From CAYWMP01 sp964459445 (GTDB taxonomy: Bacteria > Desulfobacterota > DSM-4660 > Desulfatiglandales > HGW-15): a stretch of 20,552 nt of DNA. Position 1 is the first letter of the stretch. Every line of letters starts with the position of its first letter. The position numbers and the translations under genes were made by a program. The notes below the pieces were generated by a model. The model saw only the letters and a list, made by a program, of their open reading frames with translations. It made no database searches and was not told where the DNA came from. The stretch is from NCBI GenBank assembly GCA_964459445.1, contig CAYWMP010000106.1, forward strand, positions 1 to 20,552, in the 5' to 3' direction. Of the stretch, positions 7,765 to 14,587 are shown one piece after another.

Positions 7765-7839
7765 ATTCGGCGTATTTAGCACATACGCTGTCGATTCAAA
7801 TCCAACTTACCAACTAAAATGGAGATGAACCAAAAATAG

Positions 7840-8364
7840 TTATTGTCGTCTGAGCTCAAGTTTTAAAAGCTTATCGCGGAACGCGTCGCGCAACCTGGAA
7901 ACCTGCTCGACCCATTTCCTGTCTGCCTTAATATTTGGAATGACCGCGGAACCTGATATACTTTTCTTTTTCAAGTGTTCGGAAAGACCCCCTCCTTTGT
8001 CATCCCTTACCTGTTTCAATTGTTCCACGAATTCATCGATGATTCCTTTGACAGGCGCCGTGTCTATCCCTCCGATCTTTTCCAGCGCACTAAGAAGCTG
8101 CGAATTGTCCTCTTCGAAATCCACGAGTTCAAGACATGCTTGAGTAAGGGTTTCTTTGGCAAGGCTCTCTTTGTCCTTTCCCAGAGCGAGGATCTGTGAT
8201 TCCAATTTTTCCAGCCCAATGAGACCATCCAGATATTTCTGGAGAAATCCCCTGACTTTGCCGGATACTTCTTCCTTTTGATAGGCCGACCTTTCTTCCT
8301 CCGTCATGGTTAGGCCCTTTGTTTTCTCCATGATGATATCTAGGGTACTCTTGATCTCACCCAT
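7840..8364 (-). CDS. Conserved-looking hypothetical helical protein
   Basis: Not recognised. The chosen start is the ATG at 8362-8364, which has AAGGAG 8 bases upstream; a GTG 9 codons further up (8389-8391) has no such site. The 174-residue product is soluble, has no cysteine beyond C76, no signal peptide and no TM. It is strongly helical and charged: residues 1-45 acidic-amphipathic, a leucine-rich stretch around 44-100, a glycine-rich turn (KGGGLSEHLKKK), and a basic C-terminus (LRDAFRDKLLKLELRRQ). It lies downstream of the sigma-54 regulator and upstream of panB with sizeable gaps on both sides, so context says little. Codon use looks normal for the window. Confidence 0.75.
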   Translation of the reverse strand: MGEIKSTLDIIMEKTKGLTMTEEERSAYQKEEVSGKVRGFLQKYLDGLIGLEKLESQILALGKDKESLAKETLTQACLELVDFEEDNSQLLSALEKIGGIDTAPVKGIIDEFVEQLKQVRDDKGGGLSEHLKKKSISGSAVIPNIKADRKWVEQVSRLRDAFRDKLLKLELRRQ

Positions 8365-8400
8365 ACAAAATTCTCCTTCGTTACCGCTCACGGGATTTTA

Positions 8401-8457
8401 TAATCCAAATACCAAGCACCAAATCACAAATAAATCTCAAATAACAAATACGAATGA
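8401..8457. repeat. Degenerate CAAAT-type simple repeat
   Basis: The gap between the regulator and the hypothetical gene is made of loose copies of CCAAAT/CACAAAT/CTCAAAT motifs (for example AAATCACAAATAAATCTC). It belongs to the class of simple degenerate intergenic repeats seen at several other places in this window. No coding sense. Confidence 0.45.
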
Positions 8458-8492
8458 CTCAAAGTTCGACCTACCGTTCGGATCCGAGCTTC

Positions 8493-9875
8493 TCATTTCA
8501 CATCTTCAAAACCGTATTCCTTGATCTTGGAAATAAGCATGGGACGGCTCACTTCAAGGATTTTTGCGGCCTTTGTTCGGTTGCCTGACGTGAGCTTCAG
8601 GGCCTTTTCGATAAGGTTTCGCTCAAGAAGCTTTGAGGCCTTTTTGAGGGACAGGGTGTGTTCCGGGTCTCCTGAAAATGATAGGGCTTCCAGAGAAGTA
8701 ATGGACTGGGGGAGTTCCGAGGGCGTAATCCACCTTCCCTTGGCCAGCAGTATCGATCTTTCCAGGACATTCTCAAGTTCCCTGATATTTCCGGGCCACG
8801 AGTATCCCATAAGAAGGGGCATGGCCTCAGAGCTCAGACCCTCTATTTTTTTGTCCAACTTTCTGTTGAATCGATCGATAAAATACCCGATAAGAATTGG
8901 GATATCGCCTCGTCTACCCCGCAGAGGGGGTAAATCAATGGTCATGACATTGATGCGATAAAAAAGATCTTCTCTGAAACCTCCCTCCTCGGCTTCCTTT
9001 TTGAGGTTCTTTGAGGTTGCAGCAATAACCCTTGCGTCTATCTTTTGTGGCTTCGTCGCCCCCACCGGTGTGACCTCCTCTTCCTGGAGGACACGCAAGA
9101 GCTTTACCTGCAAAAATAGAGGAAGCTCCCCAATCTCATCCAGGAAGATGGTTCCCCCGTCCGCCTCCTGAAAGAGGCCTCGTTTGTCTTCCTTCGCATC
9201 GGTAAAGGCGCCCTTTTTATATCCGAAGAGCTCACTTTCCAGGAGCTTCTCCGGGATACTCCCGCAGTTAACGGCCACCATGGGGCCTTTTCTCCTGGCG
9301 CCCTCATCATGAATAGCCTTTGCTATCAACTCCTTGCCGGTCCCGCTCTCTCCTGTGATGAGCACGGTCGTCTTATGGTCAGCCACTGTTTTCACCAGGT
9401 CAAACACTTTGGCCATGGCCTCACTTCGGGCAACAATATTTTGAAAGGAATACTTCCTCTCAATTTCCCTTATTTTCGTTTTCAGATTCAGGTTTTCCTG
9501 CCTCAGACCTTCCCGTTCTTCTGCCTTCTTGAGAGTCAACAGGACTTCGTCTGTCTTAAAGGGTTTTGAAATATAATCGTAGGCCCCGTTTTTCATGGCC
9601 TCTAGGGCGGTATCCACGGTCCCATAGGCCGACATCATGATATAGGTCTTGTCGGGATATCTTTCTTGGGATTCTTTCAAGAAGACCATACCGTCCATTT
9701 TCGGCATCTTTAAATCACAAAGGATGAAGTCGTAGTTGCTCTCTTCCATCACCTTCAGACCCTCTTCACCATCCGAAGCCGTTTGGGCGTCATAGCCGCT
9801 TTTATTGAGCATCACCTCAAGCATGTGCCGCATATTTTTTTCATCGTCAATGATCAGAACGCGCTTACTTGCCAT
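8493..9875 (-). CDS. NtrC-family sigma-54-dependent response regulator
   Basis: A 460-residue activator from the ATG at 9873-9875, which has GAGGA 8 bases upstream; a TTG five codons earlier is less likely. Domains: receiver (1-120) with D10, D11, phospho-acceptor D54 (FILCDLKMPKMDG) and K104-region KPF; AAA+ sigma-54 activator domain (about 140-375) with Walker A GESGTGKE, Walker B GGTIFLDEIGE and arginine-finger region; and a C-terminal Fis-type helix-turn-helix (NRTKAAKILEVSRPMLISK). The sigma-54 contact loop reads GAFTDA rather than GAFTGA. It probably receives phosphate from the histidine kinase encoded upstream at 10268-11821 and activates sigma-54 promoters. Linkage to pilD hints at control of type IV pili or secretion (inference). 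Confidence 0.95.
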   Translation of the reverse strand: MASKRVLIIDDEKNMRHMLEVMLNKSGYDAQTASDGEEGLKVMEESNYDFILCDLKMPKMDGMVFLKESQERYPDKTYIMMSAYGTVDTALEAMKNGAYDYISKPFKTDEVLLTLKKAEEREGLRQENLNLKTKIREIERKYSFQNIVARSEAMAKVFDLVKTVADHKTTVLITGESGTGKELIAKAIHDEGARRKGPMVAVNCGSIPEKLLESELFGYKKGAFTDAKEDKRGLFQEADGGTIFLDEIGELPLFLQVKLLRVLQEEEVTPVGATKPQKIDARVIAATSKNLKKEAEEGGFREDLFYRINVMTIDLPPLRGRRGDIPILIGYFIDRFNRKLDKKIEGLSSEAMPLLMGYSWPGNIRELENVLERSILLAKGRWITPSELPQSITSLEALSFSGDPEHTLSLKKASKLLERNLIEKALKLTSGNRTKAAKILEVSRPMLISKIKEYGFEDVK

Positions 9876-9948
9876 GGCCGCTATCCTCAACTATTTTCAC
9901 TGGGGCATAAACACCAACATAAACGATTACCTCTATTAAATAGAAGAT

Positions 9949-10229
9949 GAATATCGATTAACGAACAAGAAATTTCGAATTAAGAAGTTCTATGCCTCTA
10001 GGTTCAGGATTCACGGGTTCAGAGGTTCACAGGTTAAGGATACAGAGATTCAAAATCTCAGGTTAATAGGTCTAAAGCTAGGCCGAACAGGGAACGCTGA
10101 ACGGCGAACTTGTCTAAAGGCCTCAGTGATAGGGATCATTCGAAGGGCACAGTCTGTCAATTTGTCAACAAGGTCAAAAATCTTGCTTTCCTTCAAAATT
10201 CATTATTCCTTGTTCAATATTCGATATTC
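9949..10229. repeat. Intergenic region bounded by inverted GAATATCGA repeats
   Basis: The 392 bases between the kinase and regulator genes hold no gene. Their ends carry imperfect inverted copies of a ~40-base sequence (9949-9988 and 10190-10229 on the opposite strand), sharing GAATATCGA, GAACAAG and GAATT. Between them (about 9999-10072) is a run of degenerate GGTTCA/AGGTTCACAGG motifs. This looks like repeat debris or a decayed mobile element. Confidence 0.45.
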
Positions 10230-10267
10230 TAATAGCCTTGGGCTGCTTATTGTTTTATCTATTGCTT

Positions 10268-11821
10268 TTACTTCACCAATTGTAGAGGAAAGACTACCCA
10301 CAGGGTTGTCCCTTTGCCTTCGACACTCTCAACCCCTATGGTTCCACCCATCTCCTCCAGAATTCGATAACACACGGAAAGCCCCAGTCCTGTGCCTTTG
10401 CCGGGCTCCTTTGTTGTATAGAAGGGATCAAAAATATGGGAAACGCTTTCCTCGTCCAGGCCGGGGCCGTTGTCTGTGAATCTCACCTCAATGGAATCAC
10501 CCTGGTTCCTGCTCGATATATTCAGAAGATTCTCTTTTTCATTTGTTCGGGCCGTTTCAGGCGTGGTAAAGGCATCAGCGGCATTCATAATAATATTCAA
10601 AAAAACCTGCTGCAACAGATTTGGATCAGCAAAAACCTTTTCCCTTTCGGCTTCTAATTCCATGTTGATCCGAACGTCCTCCAAGATGGGTTGGGGAGTC
10701 AACATGTTAACGGTGTCATGGATTGCATCATGGATGCTCGCCTCCTGGGGTGTGCCGCTGGAGGGTCTTGAATAATCCAGGAGTTGTCTGATGATTTGAT
10801 TTATTCTCGTGATTTCGATTTCTATCCGGCTCAGGAAATCCTTTCTCTCGGGCTCAGGCGTTTCGCCTTTGTTCAGCATCTCCAAATAGCCCAGAATAAT
10901 CCCAATGGGATTCCCGATCTCATGGGCGATGCCTGCTGCCAATCGACCCACGGACGCCAGTTTTTCCGACCGAATAATTTCATGTTGTGCCTGTTGCAGC
11001 TCCTCATTGCTCCTCTTCAATGATCGGATATGCTCATTTAATTCCTTTTTGTTCTCATCGAGCCGCATCAGCATGTAATTCAAAGATCGAGACAGTTGTC
11101 CGATTTCATCCCTCGACTCATCTGCTATGGAAAGGAGCTGATCCCCTTCCTTATACTCATCGGACATCTTCAGGAGTTTGCGAAGGGGTCGAAGCACAAT
11201 CCTTGAGAGCAGGTAGATACCCACCACGGCCAGAATCAGGGTGTTCAAAAGCACATAAAAAAGAATCACTTTTTGGGAAGCACGCAATGCACTGTATATC
11301 GGGACAAGGGTGGCTGCTGCGGTGATGCCGCCTAAGACTCTTTCATTGTGAATGAGGGGTGCGGAAACCATGATCTCCTTTGGCGCAAGCCATATAAGAC
11401 CCCAGGTTGATCCGGCCAGCGTCGTTATCCACCCCTTCGTTTTTACCGCCTCCTGGGCCTTAAGCATGTCCTCCTTCGTCCCCGCCTCCCTGGACCCGGA
11501 GATCAGGACGAGTTCGCCCCGGTCATCTATGATGAGGATCTCCGTAAAATCGCTCCCCGACATCAACTGCGCGATGTTTCTCTTGAACTTCAAATCCGCG
11601 CCAATATCCTTCAACGCTTCTCTTTTCTCAGCTATCATGTATCCAATTTGTTGTTCCAAAGCCTGGATCATAAGATGAGCCGAATCGACTCTGGTCTGAA
11701 CAAGATCCCGTTCGGCCAATTTCATCATCACCACATTGACAAGAAGCATGGCGGCGACAATCAGGAATATGAGCTGCGCCAATATCTTCGTTCTCAGACT
11801 GTGCAGGATGTGTCTAACCAT
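10268..11821 (-). CDS. Membrane-bound two-component sensor histidine kinase
   Basis: A 517-residue NtrB-like kinase. TM1 is at about 13-33, a periplasmic sensor domain at 34-183, TM2 at 184-206, a HAMP domain at about 208-260, and a short coiled coil (SLKRSNEELQQAQHE). The dimerisation/phosphoacceptor motif is RLAAGIAHEIGNP with H300. The ATPase domain has an N box (NIIMNAADA), DNGPGLDEE and GKGTGLGLSVC boxes. It should autophosphorylate H300 and pass phosphate to the sigma-54 regulator encoded next downstream. The ATG is 9 bases after the pilD stop and has no strong ribosome site, so translation is likely coupled to pilD. The sensed signal is unknown. This is not the six-TM PilS architecture. 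Confidence 0.94.
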   Translation of the reverse strand: MVRHILHSLRTKILAQLIFLIVAAMLLVNVVMMKLAERDLVQTRVDSAHLMIQALEQQIGYMIAEKREALKDIGADLKFKRNIAQLMSGSDFTEILIIDDRGELVLISGSREAGTKEDMLKAQEAVKTKGWITTLAGSTWGLIWLAPKEIMVSAPLIHNERVLGGITAAATLVPIYSALRASQKVILFYVLLNTLILAVVGIYLLSRIVLRPLRKLLKMSDEYKEGDQLLSIADESRDEIGQLSRSLNYMLMRLDENKKELNEHIRSLKRSNEELQQAQHEIIRSEKLASVGRLAAGIAHEIGNPIGIILGYLEMLNKGETPEPERKDFLSRIEIEITRINQIIRQLLDYSRPSSGTPQEASIHDAIHDTVNMLTPQPILEDVRINMELEAEREKVFADPNLLQQVFLNIIMNAADAFTTPETARTNEKENLLNISSRNQGDSIEVRFTDNGPGLDEESVSHIFDPFYTTKEPGKGTGLGLSVCYRILEEMGGTIGVESVEGKGTTLWVVFPLQLVK

Positions 11822-11830
11822 GGGATGTCG

Positions 11831-12610
11831 CTACCACATGAATTGATAGTATCGATAGACGATTGCCGGACCAAAAAAGAAATAAATCAGAGCGCCCATC
11901 GACAGAAAGGGACCGAAGGGAATTCTGGTCCTTATGCCCCGACGCGCCAGGAGCAAGGATCCGCCTCCAATGATGATGCCCGCCAGAGATGAAATCAGTA
12001 CAATAAAAGGCAAGGCCTTCCACCCCATCCAAGCGCCTATCATGGCGAGCAGTTTGACGTCACCGCCCCCCATGCCTTCCTTTCCCGTAATTCGCTCGAA
12101 GGCCACGGCAACAATAAATAGAAAGCCTCCTCCGCCCAGGATTCCAATCACCGATTCCAGCCAGGAGACGGTGTTCAAGCGGAAAAGGGCGAAAATCAAA
12201 CCCACGAGAATGCCGGGCAATGAAATGACGTCAGGAATGATCTTATGCGCAAGATCGATAAAGCTTATGGTGACCAGGGATGCCAGAAAAGCCAGATAAA
12301 GAAAGTATTGAGGTCCCAGGCCGTATCTGACGAACAGGGCCACGCTCAACAACCCAATCACCAATTCCACGATGGGATAGTTAATGGGGATAGGCTTTTT
12401 GCAGCCTCTGCATCTTCCCAAGAGGATGATATAGCTCAGCAGCGGGATATTATCGTAGAACCTGATCCCTTCCCCACACTCAGGACAACTCGAGGGCGGA
12501 TTGACGATGGACAGATTTCTCGGCACGCGGTAAATACAAACATTCAGGAAGCTTCCCAGGCAAAGACCGAAAAGAAAGGCAAACAGAATTTTTACTATTT
12601 CAAAATCCAT
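11831..12610 (-). CDS. pilD: Prepilin peptidase / N-methyltransferase
   Basis: A 259-residue A24-family leader peptidase of the inner membrane that cleaves and N-methylates type IV prepilins or type II pseudopilins. It shows the N-terminal motif GSFLNVCIYRVPR (19-31), the zinc-binding CPEC (42-45) and CRGC (67-70) pairs, and the two catalytic aspartates D119 (SFIDLAHKIIPD) and D184 (GMGGGDVKL). There are seven or eight hydrophobic segments. Length and both domains are complete, so methylation and cleavage should both work. No pilin or secretion genes lie in the window. It is the first gene of the pilD-kinase-regulator unit. No clear ribosome site is visible before the ATG; a GTG-free upstream region and conserved N-terminus support this start. 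Confidence 0.96.
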   Translation of the reverse strand: MDFEIVKILFAFLFGLCLGSFLNVCIYRVPRNLSIVNPPSSCPECGEGIRFYDNIPLLSYIILLGRCRGCKKPIPINYPIVELVIGLLSVALFVRYGLGPQYFLYLAFLASLVTISFIDLAHKIIPDVISLPGILVGLIFALFRLNTVSWLESVIGILGGGGFLFIVAVAFERITGKEGMGGGDVKLLAMIGAWMGWKALPFIVLISSLAGIIIGGGSLLLARRGIRTRIPFGPFLSMGALIYFFFGPAIVYRYYQFMW

Positions 12611-12654
12611 AGTGTTATGACACCATACTCCCTGAACACCATCAAAGCATCATC

Positions 12655-12670
12655 TGCAGTGCTCGTCCCG
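12655..12670 (-). promoter_or_regulatory. Possible sigma-54 promoter upstream of pilD
   Basis: On the minus strand CGGGACGAGCACTGCA gives GG, 10 bases, GC, close to the TGGCACG-N4-TTGCA consensus (mismatches at three of the less strict positions). It would start the transcript about 35 bases before the pilD ATG. It sits beside a hairpin, CCCGC (12667-12671) and GCGGG (12680-12684). It could equally be chance. Confidence 0.3.
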
Positions 12671-12730
12671 CGCACCACAGCGGGATCTGCGATGCGGCGC
12701 CTTACATCTGATACCTTGCTGGTCTTCAGA

Positions 12731-12760
12731 TTGACAAAGCTTTTTTATCTGCGTTATAGG
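12731..12760 (+). promoter_or_regulatory. Sigma-70-type promoter for the YciO-like gene
   Basis: A perfect -35 TTGACA (12731-12736) lies 18 bases from TATAGG (12755-12760). The start site would fall about 35 bases before the ATG at 12802. This is the best consensus promoter on the plus strand of the window. Confidence 0.55.
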
Positions 12761-12801
12761 AATAGGCTATTTATTGCTATTCACTCAGGTTGGTTCTACA
12801 G

Positions 12802-13392
12802 ATGATAGTCAATATAAATTCAGATAATCCCCAGAAACGCCTTATCAATCGCGTTTGTGAGACCCTCGACAAAGGAGGGATAATAGCCTATCCCACGGAC
12901 ACCTTTTATGGAATCGGGTGTGATATTTATAACAAAAAAGGCATCCAACTCATACACAAGCTAAAAAATCGCCCCCTAAAGAAACCCTTCTCCATCATTT
13001 GCGACAGTCTGAAGGACGTAAGCCGTTATGCGCAGGTATCCAACTATGCCTACAAAAATATGAAGAGGTGTTTGCCCGGGCCCTATACATTCATCCTTGA
13101 GGCGACTAAATTGGTGCCCAAGATCATGCTGACCAAACGAAAGACCGTCGGAATTCGGGTGCCTGACAACAGGATCTCCCTCGCTATTGTCGAGAGCCTT
13201 GGGCGCCCCATTATAAGCACCAGCGCCGGATTAGACGACTCCTATTCCATTCAAGAGTCCTACGCCCACGCCATCGATACGGTGATTGACGGCGGTGCTT
13301 TATATCCAAATCCTTCCACTGTGATCTCTCTGATTGGCGACATTCCGGAAGTTATTCGTGAGGGGAAGGGAGACGTGAGTAGTTTTTTTTAG
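12802..13392 (+). CDS. YciO/YrdC/Sua5-family protein (threonylcarbamoyl-AMP synthase-like)
   Basis: A 196-residue YrdC-domain protein. The ATG at 12802 is chosen over a TTG four codons earlier because MIVNINSDNPQKR is the usual family N-terminus. Motifs are GGIIAYPTDTFYGIGCD (about 25-41), the nucleotide/carbonate-binding KNRPLKKPFSI, LPGPYTFIL, and GIRVPD. The canonical TSAN signature is replaced by STSAG, and the C-terminal STVISL...VIREGKGDV is present, which fits the YciO branch better than TsaC/Sua5. Sua5/TsaC make threonylcarbamoyl-AMP for tRNA t6A37; YciO's role is less settled, so that function is not assured. It has its own promoter and is convergent with sppA. Confidence 0.9.
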   Translation: MIVNINSDNPQKRLINRVCETLDKGGIIAYPTDTFYGIGCDIYNKKGIQLIHKLKNRPLKKPFSIICDSLKDVSRYAQVSNYAYKNMKRCLPGPYTFILEATKLVPKIMLTKRKTVGIRVPDNRISLAIVESLGRPIISTSAGLDDSYSIQESYAHAIDTVIDGGALYPNPSTVISLIGDIPEVIREGKGDVSSFF

Positions 13393-14288
13393 TGAGAATA
13401 GCCATCCCATCGATATTCGATGCGTGTCTTAAGGCTTTTCCTTATTGTCTCCTTAAAGACCTTGGCCGCATCGTCAAAGAGCAAATCCCATAACCTTGAT
13501 CCGGGTTTATCAGGATAAACAAGCGTTGGCTCACCCTCAATTTCTGCTGCCCTCTTAGCAAGCTCGACGGCATCCCGAAAGTTACCCAGGACATCTATCA
13601 GTCCAAATTCCTTAGCCTGGGCCCCTGAAATGATTCGGCCGTCTGCAATCTCCATTACTTTGTCCTCCGACAAGCCTCTACCCTGAGCCACTGCCTTCAC
13701 GAACTGTCCCTGTATGTCGGAAATCAAATCCTGGACCAAGGCCCGATCACGGTCGGACATCTTCCTATGGGGAGACCCTACGTCTTTGAACTCGCCGGAT
13801 TTCAGGACTTCCATGCCGACGCCGATCTTTTTTAGCAGGTCTTGAAGCTGCACAAATTCCACAATAACTCCGATGCTTCCCGTTATGGTTCCTGGATTGG
13901 CGATGATCTTGTTTGCCGCCGCGGCAATATAATAACCGCCTGAGGCTGCCACACTGCCCATGGACGCGAAGACCTTCTTTGTCTTGATTGTTTTTCGGAC
14001 TTCCCTATAGACCTCTTGAGAGGGTCCCACGCCGCCTCCAGGTGAGTCTATCCGCAGAATAATGGCCCGAATATTCTCGTCTTCCCGAAAATCCACGAGC
14101 TGTGTCACGATGCGCTCGGAATTTAAGATAGCCCCCTCAATGGGAATGACGCCTATTTTTTCACCAAAGGAGAGTTTGGAGGTGGGTCCGAACAGGGTGA
14201 GCACGAGGGCCATCACTGTGCCCAGAAAAAGCAAGGTTGCACCAATGATGACCAGGGCTAGTAGTATGGGGTGTTTTTTCCCTGACAT
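13389..14288 (-). CDS. sppA: Signal peptide peptidase SppA (S49 family, short form)
   Basis: A 299-residue inner-membrane serine protease with one N-terminal TM anchor (about 8-33) and a single S49 domain, as in the ~36 kDa short form. The catalytic serine is S116 (GSVAASGGYYIA) and the general-base lysine is K168 (LKSGEFKDVGSP); the 52-residue spacing matches the Ser/Lys dyad of the Bacillus enzyme. IDSPGGG (80-86) forms the oxyanion region. It should degrade remnant signal peptides. The start at 14286-14288 is used because it sits just before the TM; an in-frame ATG 28 codons upstream lies inside a MITE-like element and would add an unrelated leader. Its stop overlaps that of the YciO-like gene. 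Confidence 0.94.
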   Translation of the reverse strand: MSGKKHPILLALVIIGATLLFLGTVMALVLTLFGPTSKLSFGEKIGVIPIEGAILNSERIVTQLVDFREDENIRAIILRIDSPGGGVGPSQEVYREVRKTIKTKKVFASMGSVAASGGYYIAAAANKIIANPGTITGSIGVIVEFVQLQDLLKKIGVGMEVLKSGEFKDVGSPHRKMSDRDRALVQDLISDIQGQFVKAVAQGRGLSEDKVMEIADGRIISGAQAKEFGLIDVLGNFRDAVELAKRAAEIEGEPTLVYPDKPGSRLWDLLFDDAAKVFKETIRKSLKTRIEYRWDGYSH

Positions 14289-14291
14289 AAG

Positions 14292-14499
14292 CTGAGACCT
14301 TTGCAAAATGCCCCCTTTTGCCCAATCTTCCGTCTTCGCTAACCCGCCGTCGCTAAAGCTATGGCGCGGCAAGAGCTACGAAGGGACAAGCTGTTTCAGA
14401 CTCGGATTTCAATCCTCAAAATACTACAAGTATTCCTCCGGTTAAAATCCTCGTCTTTATTGACCTGGACCAAAATTGAGCATTTTGCAAAGCTCTCAG
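14292..14499. mobile_element. MITE-like element between rpsA and sppA
   Basis: A 208-bp element with 20-bp terminal inverted repeats differing at one base: CTGAGACCTTTGCAAAATGC (14292-14311) and GCATTTTGCAAAGCTCTCAG (14480-14499). Inner sequence continues the match weakly, and there is an internal hairpin from GGATTT (14404) to AAATCC (14450). No transposase is encoded. Trimmed by two bases, the ends are flanked by AAGCT and AGGCT, a possible 5-bp target duplication with one mismatch. Confidence 0.68.
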
Positions 14500-14587
14500 G
14501 CTATTGGGGTTTTAGCGGAATTTATTCTAGCCGGAGTCGGTGGGAAGGACTCTATAGAATCGGGCTCGTTTCCGGCTGTTAATCGGG

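Noticed and set aside
12667..12684. Integron attC site at the CCCGC/GCGGG hairpin
   Set aside because: No GTTRRRY/RYYYAAC boxes and no integrase nearby.
14496..14587. C-terminal extension of S1 reading through the N gap to a TGA at 14496-14498
   Set aside because: The frame results from the arbitrary 100-base gap. The flank in the repeat's own frame ends at a TAG at 14588-14590; the TGA belongs to the MITE-like terminal repeat.
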